This document shows positions 34,239 to 44,422 of a DNA stretch of 64,000 nucleotides, in pieces. The DNA comes from Endozoicomonas sp965261315 (lineage in GTDB: Bacteria; Pseudomonadota; Gammaproteobacteria; Pseudomonadales; Endozoicomonadaceae). Where the stretch lies: assembly GCA_965261315.1 (NCBI GenBank), contig CBDHDM010000088.1, positions 1-64,000 on the forward strand, given 5' to 3'. The position numbers and the translations under genes are program-made. Under the pieces are notes generated by a model. It worked only from the letters and a program-made list of their open reading frames with translations. It made no database searches and was not told where the DNA came from. Every line of letters begins with the position of its first letter. The stretch's first letter is position 1.

Positions 34239-37200
34239 TTAATACTTTACGCGGTAAAGCAGTGAATAAAGCACCGGCACCAGACCCAGTGTCAAAATGG
34301 TTGAGAACAGCAATCCGGCAATAATAGCCACCGCCATAGGCTCCCACATTTCACCGCCTCCCAGGTAAAGAGGAATCATCCCAAGCACGGTGGTTGCTGT
34401 TGTCAGAAGAATCGGGCGCAGACGACGCTGAGCAGCAACAACAATAGCTTCCTGAGCTGAAAGCCCATTGTCGTTAATCTCATATTTGATCCGTTCCAGC
34501 AGAACAATGGCATTGTTGATCACAATGCCGGCCAGAGAGATGACACCCAGTAATGTCATAAACCCAAAGAAGGACTGAGCCGTCAGTAGCCCGATAATCA
34601 CGCCAATCATACCCAATGGAATCGTGGCGAGAATAATGGCGGGTTTACGCAATGAGTTAAATTGTGCCACCAACAGAATCAGGATGAGAAAGGCAGCCAT
34701 AGGCAGCTTCTCACCAATGGATTGATTGGCTTTACCCGAACTTTCAGCCTCTCCACCCAGTTCATAGCGGTAGCCGGCTGGCCAACGCCTGGAATGCTCA
34801 TCCAGCCAGGGCTGCAACTGTGCAAAACCCTCAGCCGCGGTCATGCCCGGGGCCAGTTGTGCGCCTACGGATACTGTTTTCAGACCATCACGCCGCAGGA
34901 TTTTTGCTGGCTCCCAGACCACCTCAATATCAGCAACCTGCTTCAGGGTGACGGATTCTTCGGTGGACTGAATATAAACAGAGAGTGTTTCCAGTTTGTC
35001 GATATCCTGCCGGTCCGCCTCGACAGACCTGAGGAGCACCGGAATAACATCTTCACCTTCCCTATACTGTGTCAGTTCAAGACCACTCAAACCACTTTGC
35101 AGTGAAAGCGCAATATCCTGACTGGTGGCGCCCACTCGTAAAGCCCTTGGCTGATTTATCACCACTTTCAGCTTTTTGATCCTTTGCCCCCAGTCATCGC
35201 TGATATTTTTCAAACCGGTGACTTGGGACATTTCAGCCTTCAGCTGTTCAACAAGAGTGAATAACGGATCAATCTCCTTGCCATAAAGTCGGATCTCTAC
35301 CGGATTGGTAATTGAGACACCACTTTCAATTCGACGGCTGGTGATTTGAAGATCCGGAAAGTTCTCAAAGGCATAACTATCCAGCTTATGCATCATGTTA
35401 CCAATGACTTCCGAGGATGTGGTGTTGATGACCATCATGGCATAGTTTGGGCTGGCCGGTTCAGGACTGTGTTGGAGGACAAACCTGGGTCCTCCGGTTC
35501 CAATATGACTGATCCAGCTGGTAACACCTTCATTACGCTGGCTATTTACCTTGAGTTCCTGCGTGATAAAGGCTTCAAGTTCTTCCACAATGACTTCAGA
35601 TCGCTCTATTGCTGTGCCCAGGGGAAGCTCCAGTTCCGTTTTAAAGTAGAGTCGGTCTGATGGTGGGAAAAAGATTTTAGGGACATACTTAAAGCCGCTC
35701 ATTACAACAGCAAACAAAACGGCCGTTGCTGCCAGGCTAATAATGCGGTGCTTTAAAATCCAGGTTAGCAGTTCTCGATATCGCTGATAAAAACCGCGGT
35801 TATAGTCTACGGTTTCTTTTTTAGGCTTCAGGAATTGAACGCACAGTAGCGGTATCAGCGTCATGGACAGCAGCCATGAGCAGAGAAGCGTGATCGTCAC
35901 CACCAGAAACAGGGAGGCGGTGAACTCACCAACTGCTGATTCTGCTAAGTAAATGGGTAAAAAAGCGGCAGCTGTCGTTAAAGATGAGGTGAGCAATGGA
36001 ACGCGAAGCTCACTGGCAGAATCAATGGCAGCTTCTATCGATTTCTTGCCATTATTCATTTGAACCATGATGCTCTCGGCCATGACAATGCCGTTATCCA
36101 CCAACATGCCCAGTGCGATAATCAAAGCAGCCAGTGAGATCTGATCCAGACCAATATCGAAGAACGACATGACCAGCATGGCGGAAATCATGCTCATGGG
36201 GATCAGCGAGGCAACAATCAGACCTGTGCGCGGGCCCAGGAAAACCAGCATGACTGCAGCAACGACCAGAACGGCCTGAATCAGATTGCTGACAAAGTCA
36301 TTGACCTTATCCTCGACTTCTTTCGGGGAAAAGTTAATGACGTTGAAATCAATCCCGATGGGATAGGTCTGGTTGAGATAGTTGAGTACCTCCTGTGCCT
36401 GTTCACCCATTCGAATATTGTTGCCTCCTTCCCGCATGGAAAGGCCCAACCCAAGGGCTTGCTGGCCAGATGAATGAACTTTGGAAGAGGCTGGATCAAC
36501 ATAGCCACGCTTAATCGTTGCAATATCGTCCAGGTAAACGACACTCTTGCTTCCGGGAATGGGCACAATGGTATGGCGAATATCATCCACTGATTCGAAG
36601 TTGCCGCTTGGCTCCAGTTCGATACGCTCCATATCCAGCGTAACAGCTCCCCCTGGCACGACAATGTTGCGGTTCTCCAGTATCTGCATCAACTGGGTGG
36701 GTGAGAGGCCAAGCTCAGAAAGACGTGCATTATTGTATTCAATAAAGATACGTTCTTCCTGGGCGCCATAAATTTCCACCTTGGCGACTTCCGGAACCCT
36801 GAGAAACTCATCCCTGGCCTGATCGGCAATATCTTTCAGCTCGGCATAGGTAAACTCAGGTCCAGTGAGTGTTACGACAATGCCAAACACATCACCAAAC
36901 TCGTCATTTACCTCTGGTCCGATGACGCCATCGGGCATATCTTTGGCTGCACTCTCTATTTTGCGCCGCAGGTTGTCCCAGATGGGACGCATATTGGTGT
37001 AGCTTTCCTGAATGCTGACCGTGATAATTGAAATGCCGGTTCGAGATGTACTTTTAACGAAGTCCAGCTCGGGTATTTCCTGGATCACCTTTTCCAGTTT
37101 ATCGGTAATTAGCTGCTCAACCCGCTCCGGACTGGCGCCGGGGAAGTGGGTGATCACTTTCGCGACCCGAATTACAAAACCAGGGTCGTAAGCTCTTGGC

Positions 37201-37295
37201 AGGTTTTTATAAGCCTGAAGGCCAGCAATGATCAGCACAATGATCAGTACCAGAGCCGTCCTGTTATTGTTTATCGTTGCTCGGGTAATATTCAT
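34239..37295 (-). CDS. RND efflux transporter permease
   Basis: The 1018-residue protein is an AcrB/HAE1-type inner-membrane pump: about 12 membrane helices in two repeats separated by large periplasmic loops, with the proton-relay motif GMLVDNGIVMAESI in helix 4 and LGVISLAGIVINNAIVLLE in the second repeat. RND pumps export drugs, metals, detergents or metabolites, driven by proton influx. The start overlaps the end of the adaptor gene by 4 bases (ATGA), indicating translational coupling. No outer-membrane TolC partner is in the window. Confidence 0.93.
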   Translation of the reverse strand: MNITRATINNNRTALVLIIVLIIAGLQAYKNLPRAYDPGFVIRVAKVITHFPGASPERVEQLITDKLEKVIQEIPELDFVKSTSRTGISIITVSIQESYTNMRPIWDNLRRKIESAAKDMPDGVIGPEVNDEFGDVFGIVVTLTGPEFTYAELKDIADQARDEFLRVPEVAKVEIYGAQEERIFIEYNNARLSELGLSPTQLMQILENRNIVVPGGAVTLDMERIELEPSGNFESVDDIRHTIVPIPGSKSVVYLDDIATIKRGYVDPASSKVHSSGQQALGLGLSMREGGNNIRMGEQAQEVLNYLNQTYPIGIDFNVINFSPKEVEDKVNDFVSNLIQAVLVVAAVMLVFLGPRTGLIVASLIPMSMISAMLVMSFFDIGLDQISLAALIIALGMLVDNGIVMAESIMVQMNNGKKSIEAAIDSASELRVPLLTSSLTTAAAFLPIYLAESAVGEFTASLFLVVTITLLCSWLLSMTLIPLLCVQFLKPKKETVDYNRGFYQRYRELLTWILKHRIISLAATAVLFAVVMSGFKYVPKIFFPPSDRLYFKTELELPLGTAIERSEVIVEELEAFITQELKVNSQRNEGVTSWISHIGTGGPRFVLQHSPEPASPNYAMMVINTTSSEVIGNMMHKLDSYAFENFPDLQITSRRIESGVSITNPVEIRLYGKEIDPLFTLVEQLKAEMSQVTGLKNISDDWGQRIKKLKVVINQPRALRVGATSQDIALSLQSGLSGLELTQYREGEDVIPVLLRSVEADRQDIDKLETLSVYIQSTEESVTLKQVADIEVVWEPAKILRRDGLKTVSVGAQLAPGMTAAEGFAQLQPWLDEHSRRWPAGYRYELGGEAESSGKANQSIGEKLPMAAFLILILLVAQFNSLRKPAIILATIPLGMIGVIIGLLTAQSFFGFMTLLGVISLAGIVINNAIVLLERIKYEINDNGLSAQEAIVVAAQRRLRPILLTTATTVLGMIPLYLGGGEMWEPMAVAIIAGLLFSTILTLGLVPVLYSLLYRVKY

Positions 37296-38371
37296 CGCGC
37301 CGCCCCTTCCTGCAGACGAACTTTCATACCCTCACTCATCTGGCTCATGCCAGCAGTCACGACCCGGTTTCCTATGGTCAGGCCAGATTCAACAATCATG
37401 CCCTGCTTTGAAAGACGACCGGTTGTAATTGCTTTTCGGGCAATAGTACCGGTTCCATTACCTTCAGCATTGACGACATAGACAAAGCGGCCGTTTTTAT
37501 CTTCCATAACGGCATAAGACGGAATCAGTATTATGTCGCTGCGTGGTGTTTTCTGCTCAGCCCTGACCATAACCGACATACCGGGCAGTACCAGGTGGTT
37601 TTCAATGGCGGGCATGGCAAAGGTCATGGTGTACGTCTGAGTGTTTTCATCCGCCTGAGTCGAGGTTTCTCTCAGGGTTAGAGGGAACAGGCGTTCAGGA
37701 ATAGAGCTGAAGCGAGCATGGAAGGTGTAGTCACCTTTGCGACTTCTGGAGCGAACCAGAATGCTTTCTGGCAGTTCCATCTCTACCAGAAGGGCTGAGG
37801 TATCCTGCAGGGAAATGATTTCCTGTTTGGCAGAAACCTCTTCGTAATTATCGATATATCGTCGTGCAATCCGGCCATTAAAGGGAGCCCTGAGAACGGT
37901 GTAATCCAGCTCTTGCTGAGCTGCCTGACGCTGTGAGCTGGCCGTGCTGACTTTAGCTTTCAGGTTGTCCAGTTCAGCACGGGCAATGGCTCCGGTCTCA
38001 ATCAGCTTTTTTGCCCGTTCATAATCTGCCCTGGCAACATCGTAGGAGGCCTGGCGGTCTTTTAATTTAATTTCAAAGTCCACTTGATCCAGCCGGGCTA
38101 TTTCATCCCCTTCCTGAACAAACTCACCTTCCTTTACCAGAATGTCTTCAAGCTTGCCGGAAACCCTGAAACTCAGATTGGCTTTTTGAACCGCATCAAC
38201 AACGGCGGGAAATTCTTTTATCCAGCCGGATTCTGGGGGGGTAACAACAATGGAGCGAACCGGGCGAAGTACTTCTTCCTGTTCAGGCTGTTCCTGATTG
38301 CATCCGGAAATCAAACTGATGGTCAGAGCTGTTAGTATTATTTTTCCCCAAGACTTTTGTTTAAGCTTCAT
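37292..38371 (-). CDS. RND efflux periplasmic adaptor (membrane fusion protein), lipoprotein
   Basis: The start at 38371 places a lipobox (SLISGC) right after a hydrophobic leader, so the protein is probably lipid-anchored. The body of about 360 residues shows the adaptor order: beta-barrel entry (VRSIVVTPPESGW), lipoyl half (FRVSGKLEDILVKEGEFVQE), helical hairpin (YDVARADYERAKKLIETGAI), second lipoyl half (VLRAPFNGRIARR) and C-terminal barrel. It pairs with the permease gene that overlaps its 3' end. A start ten codons upstream is less likely because it would bury the signal peptide. Confidence 0.92.
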   Translation of the reverse strand: MKLKQKSWGKIILTALTISLISGCNQEQPEQEEVLRPVRSIVVTPPESGWIKEFPAVVDAVQKANLSFRVSGKLEDILVKEGEFVQEGDEIARLDQVDFEIKLKDRQASYDVARADYERAKKLIETGAIARAELDNLKAKVSTASSQRQAAQQELDYTVLRAPFNGRIARRYIDNYEEVSAKQEIISLQDTSALLVEMELPESILVRSRSRKGDYTFHARFSSIPERLFPLTLRETSTQADENTQTYTMTFAMPAIENHLVLPGMSVMVRAEQKTPRSDIILIPSYAVMEDKNGRFVYVVNAEGNGTGTIARKAITTGRLSKQGMIVESGLTIGNRVVTAGMSQMSEGMKVRLQEGAAR

Positions 38372-38478
38372 CCCTACTCCGTGCGTGGCGTTTCTGGTCA
38401 TTATTGGGTATATGGTATCAAAAAAATGTCATGGGAATGCTCCCCTGTCAGTGCGGGTTTTACGTGGAATGAATTGTG

Positions 38479-39102
38479 ATGACTGAAGTCAATATTTGCC
38501 CAGGGTGTGGTCAGCCGAATCAATGTGCCTCGTCCAAAGGAGAGTCGGCTGAATCACTGATCAATAAGAAGGTGACTGCTGACGATAAACAACGGCTTAA
38601 CAATGAGCTGGCTAATACTGCTCATTCAGCGTCAGGACAGAAATACATTAACCGCTCGACACATTTATCTCCTCAACTATTACCTTATATAGACAGTGCA
38701 ACCAGAGAACTGGTGATGTTTTCCCCTTATCCGGTGCCGGGAAAAGAAGGCGTAAACTATTTCTCTGACCTGGTGAGCAGGGGCGTCAGAGTGGTGCTGA
38801 TTACCAATAGCCTTGCTTCACTATTTGTTGGTTCTCTGAACCTGGATCCAAGGTCTGCGCTGCTGAATACAGAAATTGGAGCCATCTATGATACACCGGA
38901 AATGGCAGAAGAATTCGTCTCCGGTCTGAGTCAGCTGGACAAGGGCGGATTCTGGGAGTTGAAGTTGATGGATAACGATATTCAGTGGTTGGAGTGCAAC
39001 CCGGAGTGTCAGGTCATCAGCAATAAGGATCCGGAAAGCTCAGTTTTTACCCGTATGGGGATTTTTGTCCTCTCTTTGCTGCCAATTGAGCAGCCGCTGT
39101 AA
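38479..39102 (+). pseudogene. Chimera of a Cys-rich CWC protein start and a deleted cardiolipin-synthase (ClsC/YmdC-like) gene
   Basis: The first 20 residues (MTEVNICPGCGQPNQCAS) look like the start of a small cysteine-rich CWC protein. From about residue 60 the frame becomes phospholipase-D-like: VMFSPYPVPGKEGVNYFSDL, RGVRVVLITNSLAS, then directly LFVGSLNLDPRSALLNTEIG. In ClsC-type enzymes the region between those two blocks carries a complete HKD catalytic motif, which is absent here. The product therefore lacks an HKD site and is very unlikely to be active. An open frame is retained by chance or recent decay. Confidence 0.7.
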
Positions 39103-39153
39103 TAGAGTATGGACGACAGAATAATGACAATAGAGTTTCAGGGAGCAAGCCCC

Positions 39154-39909
39154 ATGTCGGATCAGAACAATCTTATCCTGGTTGAGAAGCAGGATGATAT
39201 CCTGACCATCCGCTTTAATCGTACTGATAAAAAGAATGCGCTGACCTCAGCGATGTACGCTTCAATACTGGAGACTCTGGTTGCTGCCGATGAAGATGAC
39301 AGCATCAAGGTAATCCTGTTCGGCGCCCAGCCGGATATGTTTACTGCCGGTAATGACCTCAAAGACTTTCTTGTCCAGGACAGTGCCGAAGAACCTGAAG
39401 CCATGAAAATGCTGCGACAGCTCGCCGTGCAGAAGAAGCCGATTGTTGCTGCTGCCAGCGGTATTGCGGTGGGCATTGGTGTTACCCTGCTGCTCCATTG
39501 TGACCTGGTTTATGTGGGGGAAAATACCCGCTTGCGTTTGCCCTTTGTGAATCTGGCTGTGGTACCAGAAGCGGCTTCCAGCTTGCTTTTGCCGGATATT
39601 ATGGGGCGACAGCGTGCATCTGAACTGCTGATGCTTGGGGATTTCTTTGATGCTCAGAAAGCGCGTGAGTATGGTATTGCCAGTGCCGTGATTGCCAATG
39701 AAGCAGTCTTTGAGTATGCCCTGACAAAAGCGAAAGAGTTGGCGGCAAAGCCCCGTGAAGCACTATTGCTAACTAAGCAACTGATTACTCAGACCAGACA
39801 GGGCGACGTTCGAAAACGTATTGACGATGAAGGTGTTATCTTTGGCGAACGAATGGTTTCCGAGGAAGCCCGACAGGTAATGGGCGCTTTTTTCTCAGGT
39901 AAATCATAA
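39154..39909 (+). CDS. Enoyl-CoA hydratase/isomerase family protein
   Basis: The 251-residue crotonase-fold protein starts at an ATG with GGGAG 8 bases upstream; an earlier in-frame ATG is less convincing. Oxyanion-hole motifs are in GAQPDMFTAGNDLKDF and ASGIAVGIGVTLLLHCDLVY. The catalytic-glutamate region reads LAVVPEAASSLLLP, typical of enoyl-CoA isomerase-like members. It acts on acyl-CoA intermediates in fatty-acid breakdown or a related route. It is followed 14 bases later by the EamA fragment. Confidence 0.88.
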   Translation: MSDQNNLILVEKQDDILTIRFNRTDKKNALTSAMYASILETLVAADEDDSIKVILFGAQPDMFTAGNDLKDFLVQDSAEEPEAMKMLRQLAVQKKPIVAAASGIAVGIGVTLLLHCDLVYVGENTRLRLPFVNLAVVPEAASSLLLPDIMGRQRASELLMLGDFFDAQKAREYGIASAVIANEAVFEYALTKAKELAAKPREALLLTKQLITQTRQGDVRKRIDDEGVIFGERMVSEEARQVMGAFFSGKS

Positions 39910-39923
39910 CCAGGTTTACTGAG

Positions 39924-40601
39924 ATGAGTGGTCATGGTGCTGCCCTGAAGGGAGTTCTGTTTGCCGTTGTATCATCACTGGTAGCCAGCACAGCAGGGGC
40001 TGCCAGTAAGATGATTGTGGGTGTTGTGCCAGTAACCACCATTGTTTTTTTTCAGTATGGGCTGTGCCTGCTGCTGCTGATGCCCATGTTGTTGCGTTAT
40101 CCGCTCAACCACTGGTCTACCCACCGCCCTGGAGCGCACCTGTTAAGAGGTATTTCAGGCTGGCTCTGCTTTTATGCTTACTATCTGGCCATCAAGCATA
40201 TTCCGCTGGTGGATGCTGCACTGCTAAGAAATACCGCGCCTTTGTTTGTACCTCTGTTGGTTTGGGGGTGGATGAAGGTGGCGGTGCCAAAGAGCCATTG
40301 GCAACCTTTGATACTTGGCTTTGTAGGCGTTGTTCTGATTCTGAAGCCGGATCTGGACGGTGTTGAGACATGGCATCTGGTTGGTCTGGGTTCCGGGGTA
40401 TCCCTTGCGTTATCAATGGTTGGAACCCGAACGCTTTCAAGCTCTGAGCCTGCCAGTGTGATTCTGTTTTATTATTACCTGGTTTTTTTTCTTTGCAGTT
40501 TGCCATTGGTTGGTGCAGGCTTGTTGTCTTCCTGGATTGGTTATAGTCAGAGTAAGTCTGATATAGCTATAAAGAGCATGCCTCAAGTAACATCAAAATG
40601 A
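39924..40601 (+). pseudogene. EamA/DMT transporter, 3'-truncated
   Basis: The first 200 residues match an EamA-family transporter (RGISGWLCFYAYYLAIKHIP, LVDAALLRNTAPLFVPL, LGFVGVVLILKPDLDG). Such proteins have two repeats of five helices and about 290 residues. Here the second repeat breaks off after its second helix, and a 17-residue foreign tail (SQSKSDIAIKSMPQVTSK region) runs to the stop. The truncation coincides with the switch to AT-rich DNA leading into the 1186-residue gene, suggesting that insertion of that region removed the 3' end. Confidence 0.75.
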
Positions 40602-40708
40602 ATTTTTATTTATCGAATGATTTAGAAATAAGGAACTAAAGTATAAGCACGTCCTCTAACTCAAATTTGCAATAAAAACATAGAATCAATGTATTTAAGG
40701 AGTTTCAA

Positions 40709-43700
40709 TTGAATCTTTCTCCTGCTTGCTCCAGCGTGCCCTTATCAGGTACTTGCAATCGAGCTATGGACGTTGCCAGAGAGGAAGAAATAAAGGGTTT
40801 CGTTCGCTCATTTAAAGCAGTTCCTTCTTGTCACACAGTTGATAGACTGCCTCGCTATGGTTACGCAATGGACTCTGAAATGCGTAAGCAGAGAATTACT
40901 TCGAGGCTGGCTGAGATTGTTCGTGTTCAACATCAAGTAGGTACTGGTTATTTTCAGTTTTTTCATCCCTTACTTAATGGTGAAGAAGAAGAAAGAGTGT
41001 GCGTAAAAGAATTGATGAATTCCGTATTGACTAAGGGAACCCATGACTCTGAATTAAGTGCTTATGTTGAAAGTCGTAACCATAAGGATAATAGGCTGGT
41101 TTTTCCTGATGATTGTATTGAGAAAGGTCAGGTAAAAAAGAATGACGAGAATCACATTACTCTTCTTAAATCAAAAAAACTAGCTGATAGAGACCGAATA
41201 GGGATTTATAATATTGGTAAGGAACCCAGAAGATTAATTCTCAATAAGGGTGATCCATCTTTTAATTTAAATTCTCTGGAGGGCGCTGTATTTGATGCAG
41301 TTGATGTGCCTGGTTCAGGACTAACCTGGCACCTTTCTGCAAGGTATTGTAGAAATAAAAAAACAGAGGTTGATATGAATCCTATGTTAATTGAGGATTC
41401 AACGGGTTATGGAGAGGTATTTCTGCCCCCGGATGCTGTTCAGGATCTTGTTGCAAGTACCAGGGAGGATGGTTTTAAGCCGCCTTTGTATCATTTTTCT
41501 GGTGACCCAAAGGATCTCGCTAAATTAAAGACGGGTATTAAAAAAGAATTCATTAAAAATGATTATTCCCCACTAAGCTTTGTAGTTATGAATGATTGTG
41601 ATTGTCATATGGTGGCGGTCAGATTAATGCATATTAATGATAGGGTGGTTATTTATATCCATGAGGGGCTATCCCCGGTAGGAATGGAGGCAAAAGCAAC
41701 CAGATTATTTGTTATACAGGGTGTTAAACAGGCGATACCTAAGGATTTAAGGGATAATATCATTTGTTTAACGACATCTGTCCCTGAAAAGGGAGAGAAA
41801 CCGTTTCAAGTAGATTATAGAAGTTGTGGTACGATTGCCACTGATGTAATCATTGATTTTGATAAGGCAGGCTTTGGTCAGAGTCTGAATGACTGGTTAA
41901 CATCAATAATAAAAAGGGCTGATATCGATTCCTGGTCGATTATTCAACAGGAAGAGGGTGAAACCTGTTTAAGTCATTCAGCAGACAAGCGAAATAATAG
42001 TCAGGTTAAGGAACTATTCATTCCCCTGGATTGTATGCATGCATTACTGCTTAAACATTATCAGGGAGATAGAACAAAGTTGACACCTGGTCAACTGGCT
42101 ACAGGTGTCGATGAATTTGGTCGTACTCTTGAGGGTTACTACAAACTTTTATGTCAAGAAAATGGAGGGCGTAATATTTCTCCTGACTTCTGGACTTATA
42201 CATATCTTCAATATTGGCAAGAGATGATTGACAAGTTTCAATCTATTTCTTTAGATATGTCTTATGGGAAATTAAACTCCTGGCTGAAAAAATATCATGG
42301 TTTTCAGGTTTTACCCGAAGATTGGTCCATGCTAAAGAAGTATGATCAGGTTATGCATACGGAAGCACCACTCGACGAATGGCGTGAAGATCAATTAAAA
42401 GGCTGGATTGCTGAGATAAGAAAACTGACCGGTTGGCTTGATAAGCTTATTAATGCTCAGAAATTAAAAAGTGCGGCTAAAACTAAGGGGTTTATATTTT
42501 CCTGGTGCCAATATATAAATGACAATCTTGATAATGAGTTTTCAGAGGTTTGGAGAAAAAAAACACCAGAAGCATTGTTATCTTTAATAAGAAAAAACAT
42601 AGAACAGATAAATAGGATGGGGCGTTGCCCCGCAGGGTTTCATGCTGGAGCTGCCGCTTTATTTGAGAGAGAGGATATTCAGAATGAACAGGTCTATTCA
42701 ATAAGTCCAAATCAAGATAAACCTTGCCTGCTATATTTCTCTGACACTGCAAATGTTTCACCTTTAGCTGTAGAAACCAGTGAATCATCTCAGAGTGCGT
42801 ACTGTGATAAGAGCCCTGGACCCTCAGCAGGGTGGGCTCCGGATGGTGCATCCGAATCGGAAGATACTGTTCCAGCTATATTGGAGCAGCCTGATGCTTG
42901 TGTTGAAGAAAGGAAAGATGAGGAGTGCTTGATAACTGTACCGAAATTGGAAGATGAGCAAGTTTCAGGCAGGGTGCCGCATCGTAAGCGGCACTTCTTG
43001 CCTACGGTTCTGGATCATAGGCCCAAAAAAGAAAAGTACTCTACCCCCTTTGCTCAAGTAGTTGTTGAAAAAACTGATTCAAGCTTACCTTTACAGAATG
43101 TTGCTGAGCAGGATCGGGAAGAGCTGTTGGTTCCATCGTTTATAGCTATGCCAAGTGTGAAATTAGGAGCTATTTCTCCTGAGTCAATTAGTAAACCAAA
43201 AACTGAGGTGCCATTTGGTGGTGTAGGGAGTGAAGAGCCAGCAGAGGATCACAACAATAATGAAGTTGTATTATCAACATCCGGCTACTATGGGGATGAA
43301 AAAGACTGTTCTAATGAATCGGTAGCCGTTGAGGAGCAAGAACACTTAGGGCTTTTGTTTCTTGATCAAAAGAGAGCTCTTTCCAGTGCAGTCAGGAACC
43401 TTGATGTACCTTTTGAACATGCTTTGCAGAATCTGGTTACGGCTAACAGTATAAATCCACCTATATCAATAAAAAGCGAGCCGATTCCAGAATATGTTCT
43501 GTCTTGCAGTCACGATTATTGGCCAATAAATATGACTAATCAGCCATTACCATTAATTGAAAAAGAAAAAACTCAAGTAGTGATGTCTGAGGGGGATAGG
43601 TCAGTTCACGCTGGCTTTGATGGTCTCTTCAGGATCAAGGTGGAGGATTCTTCTTACGCATCTGGTTTTCAACGATTTGACCATATCGTTTCTGATGATG

Positions 43701-44269
43701 AAAGCGTTTCATCTATGTTGCTCCCAGTAGAAAGAGAACATGAACCCAAAAGGTATGGCAGGAAGCAAGTGACACTAGCGGAAAAAGAGGAAAAAAAGCG
43801 AATAAGAAAGGAAAAAAATAAATTGTCAGCAAGAAATTCAAGAGAGAAAAAGAAAAATAACTTTGAGGTCCTGAAGTCAGAGGTTTCAAGTTTTGTTGAT
43901 ATCAAGAAAATGGAAGAAGAGTCCAGAGTCGAGGCAAGGAAAGTAATAATACCAGGTTATATACAATCCGTTGTTGCTAGTGGTTGCTATGCTAATGACC
44001 CGGTATTTCAAAGATATTCTGTTGAAGACGTGTCATTACAGATTGCTAAAACATATGGTCCTAATGAAGCAGGGCTGCAGGCGTCAGGTATAATAGAAGA
44101 TCGTGCTTTTAAAGCGTTTAAGTGCAAGGTCAAAAATCGAATTGAATCTCAAATAAGCAGAGATACTAACGGTTTATTGATTGGCAAGCTTGAGCGGGTG
44201 AAGGAGCAACTGTTTGGAGCATCAACCAGTAAGCTGGGATCTGATCATTCATTGCCCTGCCAGCCATAG
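40709..44269 (+). CDS. YopJ-like acetyltransferase/CE-clan protease domain with C-terminal bZIP basic region, effector candidate
   Basis: The 1186-residue protein starts at a TTG with AAGGAG six bases upstream. At 288-385 it shows a YopJ-like core: SFVVMNDCDCHMVAVRLM with H300, VVIYIHEG with E319, and DYRSCGTIATD with C373. The His-Glu distance of 19 equals that of YopJ (H109, E128); the Cys is about ten residues further than in YopJ. YopJ-family effectors acetylate host kinases; related CE-clan folds cleave ubiquitin-like proteins. The 700-1015 region is low-complexity and acidic with basic patches. Residues 1030-1049 hold KEKNKLSARNSREKKK, which fits the bZIP basic-domain signature N-x7-R with SA and SR in place, and a Leu lies exactly nine residues after that Arg (L1055); the zipper then decays to F1062 and E1069. 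The DNA is AT-rich relative to neighbours. Confidence 0.8.
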   Translation: MNLSPACSSVPLSGTCNRAMDVAREEEIKGFVRSFKAVPSCHTVDRLPRYGYAMDSEMRKQRITSRLAEIVRVQHQVGTGYFQFFHPLLNGEEEERVCVKELMNSVLTKGTHDSELSAYVESRNHKDNRLVFPDDCIEKGQVKKNDENHITLLKSKKLADRDRIGIYNIGKEPRRLILNKGDPSFNLNSLEGAVFDAVDVPGSGLTWHLSARYCRNKKTEVDMNPMLIEDSTGYGEVFLPPDAVQDLVASTREDGFKPPLYHFSGDPKDLAKLKTGIKKEFIKNDYSPLSFVVMNDCDCHMVAVRLMHINDRVVIYIHEGLSPVGMEAKATRLFVIQGVKQAIPKDLRDNIICLTTSVPEKGEKPFQVDYRSCGTIATDVIIDFDKAGFGQSLNDWLTSIIKRADIDSWSIIQQEEGETCLSHSADKRNNSQVKELFIPLDCMHALLLKHYQGDRTKLTPGQLATGVDEFGRTLEGYYKLLCQENGGRNISPDFWTYTYLQYWQEMIDKFQSISLDMSYGKLNSWLKKYHGFQVLPEDWSMLKKYDQVMHTEAPLDEWREDQLKGWIAEIRKLTGWLDKLINAQKLKSAAKTKGFIFSWCQYINDNLDNEFSEVWRKKTPEALLSLIRKNIEQINRMGRCPAGFHAGAAALFEREDIQNEQVYSISPNQDKPCLLYFSDTANVSPLAVETSESSQSAYCDKSPGPSAGWAPDGASESEDTVPAILEQPDACVEERKDEECLITVPKLEDEQVSGRVPHRKRHFLPTVLDHRPKKEKYSTPFAQVVVEKTDSSLPLQNVAEQDREELLVPSFIAMPSVKLGAISPESISKPKTEVPFGGVGSEEPAEDHNNNEVVLSTSGYYGDEKDCSNESVAVEEQEHLGLLFLDQKRALSSAVRNLDVPFEHALQNLVTANSINPPISIKSEPIPEYVLSCSHDYWPINMTNQPLPLIEKEKTQVVMSEGDRSVHAGFDGLFRIKVEDSSYASGFQRFDHIVSDDESVSSMLLPVEREHEPKRYGRKQVTLAEKEEKKRIRKEKNKLSARNSREKKKNNFEVLKSEVSSFVDIKKMEEESRVEARKVIIPGYIQSVVASGCYANDPVFQRYSVEDVSLQIAKTYGPNEAGLQASGIIEDRAFKAFKCKVKNRIESQISRDTNGLLIGKLERVKEQLFGASTSKLGSDHSLPCQP

Positions 44270-44422
44270 ACTTGAGGCGTTTAGGTGACTTAGCCCGTTA
44301 GCGTGAACAGAGTATTAGCCTAAAGTCTAAGATGCTCTTATCCATACTTTTGCTACTGTGAGAGACGCACACAGCCCTGAGTGGCTGCTAAAAAAACAAT
44401 AATAATTTCAGGAGCGTCTTTC

